A DNA stretch of 64,000 nucleotides from RGIG4576 sp045656705 (lineage in GTDB: Bacteria > Bacteroidota > Bacteroidia > Bacteroidales > Muribaculaceae), in contig JAZORR010000026.1 of the NCBI GenBank assembly GCA_045656705.1, forward strand, positions 1 to 64,000. Reading direction: 5' to 3'. Under the pieces are notes generated by a model. The model was not told the origin of the DNA. It saw only the letters and a list, made by a program, of their open reading frames with translations, and ran no database searches. Made by a program: the position numbers and the translations under genes. This document shows positions 37,101 through 46,271 of this stretch, piece by piece. How positions within the stretch are numbered: position 1 is the first letter of the stretch; each line of letters starts with the position of its first letter.

Positions 37101-39012
37101 CTTCTTCAACCAAGTTATCAATAATGAAATTTTGTCGTTCCATAGTGTTTTTACCCATGTAGAACTCAAGCATTTCGCGCACGCTATCTTCCTTGCGAAG
37201 TGTCACCTTTTCGAGACGCATATCTTCGCCAATGAATCCCTTAAACTCTTCGGGCGAAATTTCACCAAGACCTTTGAATCGGGTGATTTCGGCATTATCG
37301 CCTAATCGCTCAATGGCAGCAATGCGTTCTTCGTCAGTGTAGCAATAGTAGGTCTCGGGAAGAGTTTGTTGAGCAGCACCCTTACGCGATTTGCGTTTAG
37401 CCTCCTTCTTATTGCGAACACGGAACAGAGGAGTTTGCAAAATGTATACATGACCGGTTTTGATAATTTCTGGGAAGAACTGAAGCAAAAATGTGAGCAT
37501 CAACAATCGAATGTGCATACCATCCACATCGGCATCGGTAGCGATAATCACCTTATTGTATCTCAATCCGTCTACCCCACCCTCAATATTCAAAGCAGCT
37601 TGCAAGAGGTTGAATTCCTCGTTCTCATACACCACTTTTTGTGTTTTACCAAAAGTATTCAGCGGTTTACCCTTGAGCGAGAACACAGCTTGCGTTTCCA
37701 CATCACGAATCTTGGTGATAGAACCACTTGCAGAGTCGCCCTCGGTGATGAATATCATAGTATCGGCACGCTTATCGCCTTTATTATCGTTGAAGTGGAC
37801 ACGGCAATCGCGTAATTTCTTATTGTGCAAGGCCACCTTCTTAGCCTTTTCGCGTGCAGCCTTAGTGACACCAGCCATAGCCTTGCGATCTTTTTCGCTT
37901 TCGAGGATTTTGCGTAGCATCACCTCAGCCACATGAGGCTCTTTATGTAGGAAATTATCAAGTTCTTTCTTGATGAAATCGTTGATGTATTTATAGATAG
38001 TAGGTCCATCTTGATACATCACCGTACTACCAAGTCGTATCTTGGTTTGTGACTCAAAGATAGGTTCCACCACCTTGATACTCACAGCAGCCACTATACC
38101 ATTGCGAATATCTGAATACTCGAAGTTCTTTTGGAAGAAATCTTTAATGGTGCGACTCAATGCCTCACGGAAAGCCGATTGGTGAGTACCACCCTGAGTG
38201 GTGTGCTGCCCATTTACAAATGAGTAAAATTCTTCGCCATATTGAGCTGCGTGAGTAATTACTATTTCTATATCCTTTTCTTTGAAGTGGATAAGAGGAT
38301 ATAGAGGATCGTTGGTCATATATTCGTTCACAAGATCGCAAAGACCGTGACGCGAATGATATTTCTTGCCATTATATATTATAGTGAGGCCTGTATTGAG
38401 GAACGAATAGTTCTTGACCATCGTTTCAATGTAATCCTCACGATATTTATAATTTACAAAAATTGAATTATCTGGCTTAAATTGGATAAGAGTACCATTA
38501 GGTGCACCCTCTTCGGCAGGAACTATACCACTCTCGCTCACAAGGCGGCCCACTTCAAAAGATGCATACGAAGTCATGCCGTCGCGCACACTTTGCACGA
38601 AACAGCATTCAGAAAGAGCGTTGGTAGCTTTCAAACCCACACCATTAAGTCCCACCGAACTTTGATAGTTTTGAGTATCGAATTTACCACTGGTATTCAT
38701 AAGCGTAGCTGCTTTGGTAACATAGTCGAGTGGAATACCACGACCATGGTCGCGCACGCTCACCATACCCTCGTTCACTTCCACCTCTATCACATTTCCA
38801 TATCCAGCCGCGTGTTCGTCGATAGCATTGTCCATAATTTCTTTGAACAATACATATATACCATCATCGCTCTGCGTACCATCGCCAAGTTTACCGATGT
38901 ACATACCCGGACGGCGACGAATGTGTTCCAGAGGTTCGAGAGTTTCCAATTTGTCGTAATCACTCGCTACGCCCTGCAATTCTGCATCATTTATTTCATT
39001 TGCTTCTGCCAT
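37081..39012 (-). CDS. parE: DNA topoisomerase IV subunit B
   Basis: A 643-residue type II topoisomerase ATPase subunit. GHKL motifs (IMDNAIDEHAAG; RDHGRGIPLDY; GLNGVGLKATNAL) and the TOPRIM motifs TEGDSASG and ATDADVDGMHIR are intact. Length and the lack of the large gyrase insertion, with the KSRKG linker, favour ParE over GyrB. Followed by overlapping coaD; no parC in the window. Confidence 0.93.
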   Translation of the reverse strand: MAEANEINDAELQGVASDYDKLETLEPLEHIRRRPGMYIGKLGDGTQSDDGIYVLFKEIMDNAIDEHAAGYGNVIEVEVNEGMVSVRDHGRGIPLDYVTKAATLMNTSGKFDTQNYQSSVGLNGVGLKATNALSECCFVQSVRDGMTSYASFEVGRLVSESGIVPAEEGAPNGTLIQFKPDNSIFVNYKYREDYIETMVKNYSFLNTGLTIIYNGKKYHSRHGLCDLVNEYMTNDPLYPLIHFKEKDIEIVITHAAQYGEEFYSFVNGQHTTQGGTHQSAFREALSRTIKDFFQKNFEYSDIRNGIVAAVSIKVVEPIFESQTKIRLGSTVMYQDGPTIYKYINDFIKKELDNFLHKEPHVAEVMLRKILESEKDRKAMAGVTKAAREKAKKVALHNKKLRDCRVHFNDNKGDKRADTMIFITEGDSASGSITKIRDVETQAVFSLKGKPLNTFGKTQKVVYENEEFNLLQAALNIEGGVDGLRYNKVIIATDADVDGMHIRLLMLTFLLQFFPEIIKTGHVYILQTPLFRVRNKKEAKRKSRKGAAQQTLPETYYCYTDEERIAAIERLGDNAEITRFKGLGEISPEEFKGFIGEDMRLEKVTLRKEDSVREMLEFYMGKNTMERQNFIIDNLVEEDDTNLL

Positions 39013-39101
39013 ATCGTAAAATTATAGCCTTAGTAATATCCAATTTTATGCCAATATAGTGCTTACAGCCTATCAGTTAGACAAGGTAAGCCCTCAACTT
39101 A

Positions 39102-39109
39102 CAAAGTTA
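39102..39109 (-). promoter_or_regulatory. -7 box of parE
   Basis: TAACTTTG on the minus strand, 90 bp before parE; no well-placed TTG. Confidence 0.45.
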
Positions 39110-39120
39110 CAAAAAAATAT

Positions 39121-39151
39121 TTGCAAGTGTGATTATAAAAATCTAAATTTG
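39121..39151 (+). promoter_or_regulatory. promoter of the Pmp3-like gene
   Basis: TTG at 39121-39123, 20 nt, then TAAATTTG at 39144-39151. The start codon follows after 28 bp. Confidence 0.7.
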
Positions 39152-39179
39152 CACTTATAATCAATCAATAATTAATATT

Positions 39180-39335
39180 ATGTCACTATTCAGAGTAATT
39201 CTATCTATTATTTTCCCACCTCTTGCAGTATATGACAGAGGTTGTGGTTCTATTCTTATCGTATTAATTCTCACTTGTATAGGATGGATTCCAGGTGTAA
39301 TAGCCGCTCTAATCATTCTAAACAAAAATAAGTAA
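39180..39335 (+). CDS. Pmp3/YqaE-family small membrane protein
   Basis: A 51-residue protein with two membrane segments. The family pattern is clear: IIFPPLAVYDRGCG, then a hydrophobic stretch ending LTCIGWIPGVIAALIIL. Pmp3/YqaE (UPF0057) proteins are linked to salt or membrane stress in yeast, plants and bacteria. It has its own promoter and terminator, so it is a complete one-gene unit between parE and menA. Confidence 0.9.
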   Translation: MSLFRVILSIIFPPLAVYDRGCGSILIVLILTCIGWIPGVIAALIILNKNK

Positions 39336-39343
39336 TACGATTT

Positions 39344-39391
39344 AAATACCCCAAAAGTGAAAGTAATCTTTTCTTTTGGGGTATTTTTATG
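39344..39391. terminator. terminator of the Pmp3-like gene
   Basis: AAATACCCCAAAAG (39344-39357) pairs with CTTTTGGGGTATTT (39373-39386) and continues with T. It also faces the end of menA and may serve both. Confidence 0.85.
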
Positions 39392-39420
39392 TATTGAGTG
39401 TATATGTTTATATTCGTTTT

Positions 39421-40308
39421 TTAATTTCCTACTATCATTGCCGTGGCAAGTAGTATGGAGAATATAAGCATATTGCGTCCTGTGGCCCCAAGCAACGGAT
39501 TGAGCGCACTACCCTCGCTGTGGATAAGTCGATACCAAGTGATGGTGTGCATTGCAAGGTAAAGTATAGGTATCACTAAAGCCCATGCTGGCAACATAAA
39601 CCAAATAGGTGTAAGGAAAAAGGCTGCAAAATATCCCGAGACGAGGTAGAACATTCCAGCAAACTTTCTACCAAAAAGAACCACAGTGGTGCGTTTGTTG
39701 GCTTCCTTATCGTCGTCCATATCACGATAGTTGTTGACAAGTAACACATTCACTCCCATAAGCCCTATGGTAACCGACACGAGCACAGCAAATGGACTCC
39801 AAGCACCAGCTTGCACATAATATGTGAAATTTACAGGCACAAGACCGAAAAAAACAAGCACTGCCACATCACCAAGCCCATTGTAGGACAAAGGGAATGG
39901 TCCGGCACTATATGCCAAGGCAAACACAGCGATGAGTATACCCACAGGCACAAGCCACCATCCACCAAAAGGAATCAGACAACAGCCTACCACGCAAGCA
40001 AGAGCAAGAGTGGCGTAAGTAACTCGTTTCAAAGTTTCGGGGAGGATGTCGCCCTCTGTTACGCCACGGCGATGTCCTGCGCGCCCTTTTTTGTCGGAGC
40101 CTCGCTTAAAATCATAATATTCGTTGGCGAAATTACTTGTGACTTGTGCCAAGATAGCAAACACAAGGCAAATCAATGCAGGGAGCAAAGAGAAGCGATG
40201 TTCCCACTTGGCTACTCCCATAGCAGCAATCACACCGGCAATAGACACCGGCAATGTGCGTAATCTCGCTGCTTCAATCCAAACTTTAAGTCTACCCATG
40301 CCTATCAA
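39421..40308 (-). CDS. menA: 1,4-dihydroxy-2-naphthoate polyprenyltransferase
   Basis: A 295-residue UbiA-superfamily membrane enzyme that attaches the isoprenoid tail in menaquinone synthesis. It has about eight or nine membrane helices. The two Asp-rich prenyl-diphosphate motifs are NFANEYYDFKRGSDK and NNYRDMDDDKEANKRT. Its start overlaps the anmK stop by 4 bp (ATGA). No other men genes are in the window. Confidence 0.93.
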   Translation of the reverse strand: MIGMGRLKVWIEAARLRTLPVSIAGVIAAMGVAKWEHRFSLLPALICLVFAILAQVTSNFANEYYDFKRGSDKKGRAGHRRGVTEGDILPETLKRVTYATLALACVVGCCLIPFGGWWLVPVGILIAVFALAYSAGPFPLSYNGLGDVAVLVFFGLVPVNFTYYVQAGAWSPFAVLVSVTIGLMGVNVLLVNNYRDMDDDKEANKRTTVVLFGRKFAGMFYLVSGYFAAFFLTPIWFMLPAWALVIPILYLAMHTITWYRLIHSEGSALNPLLGATGRNMLIFSILLATAMIVGN

Positions 40309-41381
40309 ATCTTGAACAACATACCACCGATATTATCGAATGGAGCACCTGTTACCGAAGAAAGGCAACTTGGTTGATCGGCCATATAAAGAGTTCCAAG
40401 CAGAGCAAATATAATTGCTTCTTTATATTCAATGATTTTCTTATCTGGAATTACCACTTCGGCACCACTCAACTCAGCAATACGCTCTATCAAGAATATA
40501 TTTAATGCACCGCCACCTGTGATGAGCAATGTAGGACGCACCTTTTCGGCATTCGCCTTCACCACAATAGCCACTTGCATAGCTGCGTGTTCGTAGAAGG
40601 TGCGCAGGCGATCTTCCAAACTTAGGTCGTAACTTTCGATCAACGGATATACATATTTTTCTACCCATTCGCGGCCAAGCGACTTAGGACCTTCTTGCTT
40701 GTAGAAGTCCATATCGTTGAGAGCGTCGAGCAATTCCTGACACACCTTGCCTTTGCGAGCAATCAAGCCATCACGGTCGAATTCAAGTCCTATCTGACGG
40801 CAATAGTGATTGATAACATAATTTACAGGACTAATATCGAAAGCTACACGCTTTTCGCCCTTTTGGAACGAGATATTAGAGAATCCACCAATATTCAAGC
40901 AAAAATCATATTCACCAAACAGGAAGCGGTCGCCAATAGGCACAAGAGGAGCACCTTGCCCACCGAGCATAATATCGAGTCGGCGAAAATCGCTGACCAC
41001 AGGTACTCGTGTAACAGCAGCAATAGCAGCACCATCACCTATCTGATACATAATCTTCTTATGAGGTTCGTGGAAGATGGTGTGTCCGTGCGAAGATACG
41101 ATATCAGGTTTCACCCCAAATTCTTCCATAAATTCTTTTACTCTTTCGCCGAGGAAAAAGCCATACTCGCTATGGAATGCCACATACTCGTAGGCACTCA
41201 TATTTTGTGCGCCCGTACCCAATTTATACTTATAATCGTCGGGGTAACTATATCCACGCGCACAGTCGAGAGTAAACGACCACTTGCCATCAGTGCGACG
41301 AAAAGTACAATGACACACATCCAATCCGTCGAGCGACGTGCCCGACATCAAACCTATAGATTTAATTTCAATATCTTTCAT
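40305..41381 (-). CDS. anmK: anhydro-N-acetylmuramic acid kinase
   Basis: A 358-residue kinase that opens and phosphorylates 1,6-anhydro-MurNAc in peptidoglycan recycling. Family marks: GLMSGTSLDGLDV at the start, HGHTIFHEP, FNIGGFSNI-like segment (FCLNIGGFSNIS), and the ATP-site loop ITGGGALNIFLIE. It overlaps menA and follows the ATPase-DUF4435 gene by 38 bp, so the three may share a transcript. Confidence 0.95.
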   Translation of the reverse strand: MKDIEIKSIGLMSGTSLDGLDVCHCTFRRTDGKWSFTLDCARGYSYPDDYKYKLGTGAQNMSAYEYVAFHSEYGFFLGERVKEFMEEFGVKPDIVSSHGHTIFHEPHKKIMYQIGDGAAIAAVTRVPVVSDFRRLDIMLGGQGAPLVPIGDRFLFGEYDFCLNIGGFSNISFQKGEKRVAFDISPVNYVINHYCRQIGLEFDRDGLIARKGKVCQELLDALNDMDFYKQEGPKSLGREWVEKYVYPLIESYDLSLEDRLRTFYEHAAMQVAIVVKANAEKVRPTLLITGGGALNIFLIERIAELSGAEVVIPDKKIIEYKEAIIFALLGTLYMADQPSCLSSVTGAPFDNIGGMLFKI

Positions 41382-41419
41382 GTTATTAATAATTAGTAAT
41401 GAGTAGTTAGTAGTTATTT

Positions 41420-43015
41420 TTATTCTGTTTTATTATTAAGTTCTTCGTTATCAACGTTTCCAAAGCATACTTTTACAGCATTTCTTATCTCAGAGGCCAA
41501 CATACTGTCGCCTTTGAGGATGTGCAGTACAGTGCGAATGTAGGCATCTTTGCTATTTAGTCCGCATAGAGCCGCTACATTGCTATTCACAAGCATAGTT
41601 TTCTCGTTGAACACCTTAAGCACAGCGTTGTAATCGCCCGCCGCAAGATACTTGTGGAAATTTCTACATAGTTCCTCGTAATATGCACGAGGATTGAGTT
41701 CGTTGAGCAGGTCGCTGATGTGATCTTCAAGCGAACCGATATCCTTAAATCGCCTATCGATACATACTGCCGCCATGCGTTTCATACGGTGACGCACATG
41801 CTCAAGAGCCTGCTTACGCAATTCACTACGGAATTGGTTCATTATAGAAGTCTTTACCTTTAGAAAGACTTGCTGAGCATCCTTATTCCTCCATTTAGCC
41901 ACAGCCTTTATCACGCCTTCGAGCATAAGAATGTTTTCGATCTCAGCCACATTAGGCACAAGGATTTTCTTTTCACGAAGGTATTGCACTTCTTTGTCGC
42001 TCCGTCGGTCGCGATCGACAATCCCTGTGCTATCGAGATGATGAAAACTCTGCAAATCGTTGAAGGCACGCGTAGCCTCAATCACTTTTTCGCAACTACC
42101 GAGAGGTTTCACTGTGTAGTCTGTGAAGATAAGCGAATAAAGTTTTGAGTCGATACTATGCGAGGCATCACCTTCCACGAAAAGGATAGGCTTTCGGCTA
42201 CCAAGAAGGTCGAAATATAATTGCTCCGACAGAGTTTCACCAGCACCAACAATCTCATAGTCCCAAGCATTATGCACAAGGTCGTAATTTCTTACCCAGA
42301 CGCACACATTCTCGGTACGCGACGACACAAAGTCTATATCGTGAGTATTGTAAACGAAGGTGCAATCGGGACGCATTTCCTCAATCACATTCCAAAGTGC
42401 TTTCATTATGGAATGGTGGATGTATATTTCGGGGTCGTCAACAAAAATTATAGCACCTGGCTGAGCATATTGCACTGCACCGATGTAATAAAGCACGGCC
42501 TTTTCGCCATCAGATAGTTTTAGTTCGGAAAAGGTGTCGTCGTTTTTGTCATTGCTAAACAATAGTCTACCACCATCGCGCATCACCTTATTATTAGGGA
42601 ATACCTCGTGCCACATTCGTGCCACCTTGTCGAACTTAGTTTCAGGTATCACTTGCTTGCCATCACCCAATCGCACTTGAGCCTTGAACTTCAGCAAATC
42701 GAGAAATTCATCGTGCAAAAGCAAGAAAATAAGTCGTTGGAATTCGGTAGGAGCCTCTTTCTTATAAAACGAAGAAGTGTCGACAGCCTCATCATAAAGC
42801 AAGTCGATAGACCCAGCCAACTCATTCTTCTCGGTAGAAGGAAATAATGCCTTCAATGCTGAGATACGGAAAGCATTGTGGGCATATATATCTACAAGCC
42901 AATGAGCAAAACGACTCTTTCCAGAACCATTGGCACCAATGAGTGTGATCTGCCTCACATTTTCCAACACCGGAGAAGCAGTGCCATCAATTCTATCGGG
43001 TAATTGAACATTCAT
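41420..43015 (-). CDS. AAA/ABC-type ATPase fused to a DUF4435 TOPRIM-like domain
   Basis: A 531-residue, apparently cytoplasmic protein. The N-terminal half is an ABC-type ATPase: Walker A GANGSGKS at 27-34, signature LSDGEKAV from 167, Walker B AIIFVDDPEIYIHH near 185-198, and an H-loop in VYNTHDIDF. The C-terminal half looks like DUF4435: ILFVEGD (Glu near 279), GIVDRDRRSD (near 331-340) and VAEIENILM, the acidic triad of a TOPRIM-type nuclease. Separate AAA and DUF4435 proteins form the AriA/AriB phage-defence system PARIS, and fused forms are known. A defence role is therefore a fair inference, but the core-genome setting beside anmK leaves a housekeeping repair role open. Confidence 0.82.
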   Translation of the reverse strand: MNVQLPDRIDGTASPVLENVRQITLIGANGSGKSRFAHWLVDIYAHNAFRISALKALFPSTEKNELAGSIDLLYDEAVDTSSFYKKEAPTEFQRLIFLLLHDEFLDLLKFKAQVRLGDGKQVIPETKFDKVARMWHEVFPNNKVMRDGGRLLFSNDKNDDTFSELKLSDGEKAVLYYIGAVQYAQPGAIIFVDDPEIYIHHSIMKALWNVIEEMRPDCTFVYNTHDIDFVSSRTENVCVWVRNYDLVHNAWDYEIVGAGETLSEQLYFDLLGSRKPILFVEGDASHSIDSKLYSLIFTDYTVKPLGSCEKVIEATRAFNDLQSFHHLDSTGIVDRDRRSDKEVQYLREKKILVPNVAEIENILMLEGVIKAVAKWRNKDAQQVFLKVKTSIMNQFRSELRKQALEHVRHRMKRMAAVCIDRRFKDIGSLEDHISDLLNELNPRAYYEELCRNFHKYLAAGDYNAVLKVFNEKTMLVNSNVAALCGLNSKDAYIRTVLHILKGDSMLASEIRNAVKVCFGNVDNEELNNKTE

Positions 43016-43079
43016 AGTAATACGCTTTTTATTCTATTGTAAATTTAGACAATTTTATTCATACAACACATATTTTGTG

Positions 43080-43087
43080 CAAAGATA
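43080..43087 (-). promoter_or_regulatory. -7 box of the ATPase-DUF4435 gene
   Basis: TATCTTTG on the minus strand, 65 bp before the start codon; -33 box unclear. It would also drive anmK and menA. Confidence 0.5.
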
Positions 43088-43244
43088 ATACCAAAATGCC
43101 CCATTTTTTTCCTTAAAAAGGATAACGATGAAAAAAAATTAGGAATTAGATATTAAATGGTGAGGAAAAAGGATAGATGAACTTTGATGATATTTGCAGA
43201 CGTATGAACTACTAATTATCAACTATTAGTCAAACTATATGCTT

Positions 43245-43273
43245 TTGCGGACGCACGGGTGGTGCGTCCGCAA
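43245..43273. other. GC-rich hairpin after the TonB-domain lipoprotein gene
   Basis: A perfect 12-bp stem TTGCGGACGCAC/GTGCGTCCGCAA with a five-base loop, far richer in GC than its surroundings. No T-run follows on the minus strand, where transcription arrives from the lipoprotein gene 23 bp away, so it is either an RNA-stabilising 3' structure or a U-less terminator. Confidence 0.6.
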
Positions 43274-43295
43274 TTTGGTAAGTTATGTGGAGGTT

Positions 43296-43730
43296 TTATT
43301 TGATTTGAAAGGTGACAGGGATTGTGTGCCACATGGCTACGCATTCACCGTCAATCATTCCGGGATTGAATGTAGGCATCATGCTGACCACTCTTACTGC
43401 TTCGGCATCGAGGTCGACATCTACACTTTGTGCCACAGTGACTTCGCTAACTTTGCCTTCGCTACTGATTTTACACTTCACAAGCACCTTGCCTTGTATG
43501 CCTTTTTCTTTGGCTGCGGCAGGATATTGCAAATGTTCATCGATAAACTTCTGCATAGCACTGCCTCCACCTACATACATTGGTTGAACTTGTACCAAAT
43601 CATGCACCACTTCAGGTTTCTTAGGTTGCTCATTGGCATTACCACTCTTTTCACCAGCACATCCAACAGCAAATGCCATTATTACGGCAAGTGAAAGAAC
43701 CTTGCCCATCATAGTCATAAATTTCTTCAT
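43296..43730 (-). CDS. lipoprotein with a TonB C-terminal domain
   Basis: A 144-residue protein with a lipobox (FAVGCAG, Cys24) and a TonB_C domain (about 60-144): LQYPAAAKEKGIQGKVLVKCKISSEGKVSEVTVAQS ... DAEAVRVVSMMPTFNPG. Usual TonB proteins are anchored in the inner membrane by an N-terminal helix with a proline-rich spacer; here both are replaced by a lipid anchor and a short linker. It may be a periplasmic partner for an outer-membrane receptor. The Sus-like locus is next door but on a separate transcript. Confidence 0.88.
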   Translation of the reverse strand: MKKFMTMMGKVLSLAVIMAFAVGCAGEKSGNANEQPKKPEVVHDLVQVQPMYVGGGSAMQKFIDEHLQYPAAAKEKGIQGKVLVKCKISSEGKVSEVTVAQSVDVDLDAEAVRVVSMMPTFNPGMIDGECVAMWHTIPVTFQIK

Positions 43731-43804
43731 ATCGTATCGTTGAATTATTAGTTTCTAAATGCAAAACTACAACATTTCCCATTTACTTACAAGATAACAG
43801 ACAC

Positions 43805-43835
43805 AAAAAGGGTTATGACATTGCTGCCATAACCC
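43805..43835 (-). terminator. terminator of the Sus-like operon
   Basis: GGGTTATG and CATAACCC pair around a 10-base loop; TTTTTG follows on the minus strand, 35 bp past the susF-like stop. Confidence 0.85.
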
Positions 43836-43869
43836 CAATTATAAGAATTATAATTTATCTCAGAGTAAA

Positions 43870-45321
43870 TTACTTCTTAGTAACAGTAGCTTTGTAAGGA
43901 AGAGTAGATAGATCAAGAACTACTTCATAAGTACCATCTTCGCTTACAGAAAGGTTTGCACCATCGTTAGTCAACTCATCGAAGCTATTACCACCAAGGT
44001 TGATACCCCAATCATCGTTGCAACGGAACTTGAATCCTTGACCAGCAGTCAAAGTCACTTCGCCTACATACTTAATATCGTTAGCAGCAGTGATTTGTGC
44101 AGTCATTGGCAATTGAGAACCCCAACCATTGAAGTCGCCAATCAAGCCTAAAGATTCAATCTTAGTCTTAGTGAAAGACATATTGGTCATATTAACAACT
44201 ACCCAATACAAAGCAGGTTCTTCACATGGGAAGTTGTTATTACTACCATTCACCAATTCACCTTCAACGCTTGAAGAACCATAGTTGCCATGAGACCAGT
44301 CAGGAGCATTAGTAAACTTGAATTCGCCATTCAAGTAAGCAAAGCCCTTATAGTTCACATAGTCGGCAGTAAACAACAAGTTTGAATTAGTGTGATTCCA
44401 GCCGTTTGAGTTACCTGGAGTATACAAGTAATCAAATGCAGAAGAAACGCTATACAATGGATATTCTTCATTTTCGATATTGCAGTACATATCCACTTCA
44501 AATTGATATTTACCAGTACCTTCTTGGTAGATAGCGAAGCCAGGGAAATCTTCGTTGTTAACAGCGAACAAGTTACCTGCAGTTTCGTATTCCATACCTT
44601 CTTCAGTACCCATAGCCAAATCGAAGTTTTGAGCATTAAGAGCAGTTTCACCGATTACCATCCAATAGAAAGGAGCTTCAACGTTGATAACAGCAGAGAA
44701 CTTAGTATCGTCGTACACATCCTTATCTGAGTGACTAAGCTCTACTACAGTAGCTTCTTCGGCCAATGCATCAGCATCTTCAGAATAGATGATGTAATAC
44801 TTGTTTTCCATGCGGAAACCAGGATCGTAAGGAGTTAGCACTACTTGAGCTTCGCCATAGAACTTATCAAGACCATTTACACGCACCTTTTCAGTGCCGT
44901 TAACTACATAAGCAGCATAACGCACATACACAGTGCGAGCTTCAGGGTTACGACCTTGAACAGCAAGATAAGCAGCTTGCAAATCAGCTACCTTAGCAGT
45001 AGCCGCATTAGCAGCATTGCTCACCTTCACTTCCACAGCATCAGAGAAATCGGCATTCTTAGCCATTTGCATACCGAATTCTACGATTGCACCAGCAGGA
45101 AGATTAGATACGCTCACAAAGTTAGCCACTTCCAATGCATCCTCAGCAGTAGCTTCGGTGAGTGTGATAGCCTCAGCAAGAGCATTGTTAGCCACAAAAT
45201 CATCGGCTGTAAACAAAGCTTCTTGCTCATTTTGTTGAGGCAACGCCTCTACCCATTCTTCTTCACAAGAAGCGAAGCAAAGGGCAAGAGCCATCATAAA
45301 GAATATATTCAACTTTTTCAT
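43870..45321 (-). CDS. susF: SusF-like surface glycan-binding lipoprotein
   Basis: A 483-residue lipoprotein (Cys19 in FASCEEEW). Acidic residues right after the Cys fit the Bacteroidetes surface-export signal. A SusE-type N-terminal Ig-like domain (about 30-150) is followed by repeated starch-binding-like domains; the last is clear (LGLIGDFNGWGSQLPMTAQ ... GQGFKFRCNDDWGINLGG). Such proteins hold the glycan at the cell surface for SusC/SusD. Last gene of the four-gene operon. The symbol is by position and type, not by proof of starch use. Confidence 0.82.
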   Translation of the reverse strand: MKKLNIFFMMALALCFASCEEEWVEALPQQNEQEALFTADDFVANNALAEAITLTEATAEDALEVANFVSVSNLPAGAIVEFGMQMAKNADFSDAVEVKVSNAANAATAKVADLQAAYLAVQGRNPEARTVYVRYAAYVVNGTEKVRVNGLDKFYGEAQVVLTPYDPGFRMENKYYIIYSEDADALAEEATVVELSHSDKDVYDDTKFSAVINVEAPFYWMVIGETALNAQNFDLAMGTEEGMEYETAGNLFAVNNEDFPGFAIYQEGTGKYQFEVDMYCNIENEEYPLYSVSSAFDYLYTPGNSNGWNHTNSNLLFTADYVNYKGFAYLNGEFKFTNAPDWSHGNYGSSSVEGELVNGSNNNFPCEEPALYWVVVNMTNMSFTKTKIESLGLIGDFNGWGSQLPMTAQITAANDIKYVGEVTLTAGQGFKFRCNDDWGINLGGNSFDELTNDGANLSVSEDGTYEVVLDLSTLPYKATVTKK

Positions 45322-45354
45322 ATACTTCTAAAATTAAATTTGTTACAACCTTGA

Positions 45355-46248
45355 TTATTCAACCACTTGAACTGTTACCTTATAAGAATTCAAGTCTACA
45401 GTCATCTTCATCTTACCACCTTGCCAATCTGGGAAGTTCAAAGAACCCTTACCATTAACAATAGCAGAAGTGAAAATACCATCGGTGAACGCTACATCCA
45501 TAGCAGCATCTTCAACTTGAAGACCAAGTGAATAGATTACGCCATCATCATCAAGAGCATCCCAGCCTTTGAGCTTGCGATAGAAACGGAATGTAGCTTG
45601 ACCTGCAGCCACTTCGAAAGTACCAGAGTAGATCTTGCTACCGATAGCATCTTCAGCTTCAAGAAGCTTAAAGTTTTCGTAGTGACCAAGATTAGAAGCA
45701 GAAGGTTCTGTCCAACCAGAAGGTTGACCTACAAGGTAGATGTATCCAGGAAGTTTCACTGCATAGTAAGCCTTCACTTGACCAAATACTACAACATTAG
45801 AGAAAATAGTGCTTTGTTCAGGAGCACCCTTAACTACAGCACGAAGACGCACGTAAAGAGGACACGCAGGTTCGTCGACATAAGATTCTTCGGTGGTTAC
45901 ACCACGAAGTTTACAGATAGCCATAGCAAGTTCTTCACCACTCATTTCGATCTTAGCACAGTTAGTGTAAGGAGTTTCATTTACTTCAGCCCATTCAGCG
46001 AAGTCTTCAGTGAAAGACACTTGAGCAAAGTATTGAGCAGCTGCTGCATAACCATAATCTGGTTGAGAGCAAGACATGTTCACAGTAGTGGTAGGAGTCA
46101 ACTCGATGTATTGAGTAGACATCACAGGATTGTTAAGCACAAACTCAGTAGGAGTTTGAAGCACAGGATTTATATCTTTTGGCTCTTCGCAAGCAGTGGC
46201 GAAAATAAGCGCAAGAAGACTGAAAAATATATAATTCAATTTTTTCAT
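45355..46248 (-). CDS. susE: SusE-like surface glycan-binding lipoprotein
   Basis: A 297-residue lipoprotein (Cys20 in FATACEEPKD, again acidic after Cys). The N-terminal SusE domain starts TEFVLNNPVMSTQYIELTPTTT; the C-terminal part has YLVGQPSGWTEPSA and ATFRFYRKLKGWD, the usual binding fold of SusE/SusF. It is 33 bp upstream of the susF-like gene and 23 bp after the susD-like gene. Confidence 0.85.
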   Translation of the reverse strand: MKKLNYIFFSLLALIFATACEEPKDINPVLQTPTEFVLNNPVMSTQYIELTPTTTVNMSCSQPDYGYAAAAQYFAQVSFTEDFAEWAEVNETPYTNCAKIEMSGEELAMAICKLRGVTTEESYVDEPACPLYVRLRAVVKGAPEQSTIFSNVVVFGQVKAYYAVKLPGYIYLVGQPSGWTEPSASNLGHYENFKLLEAEDAIGSKIYSGTFEVAAGQATFRFYRKLKGWDALDDDGVIYSLGLQVEDAAMDVAFTDGIFTSAIVNGKGSLNFPDWQGGKMKMTVDLNSYKVTVQVVE

Positions 46249-46271
46249 GTTAGTCCTATTTTATCTAATTA

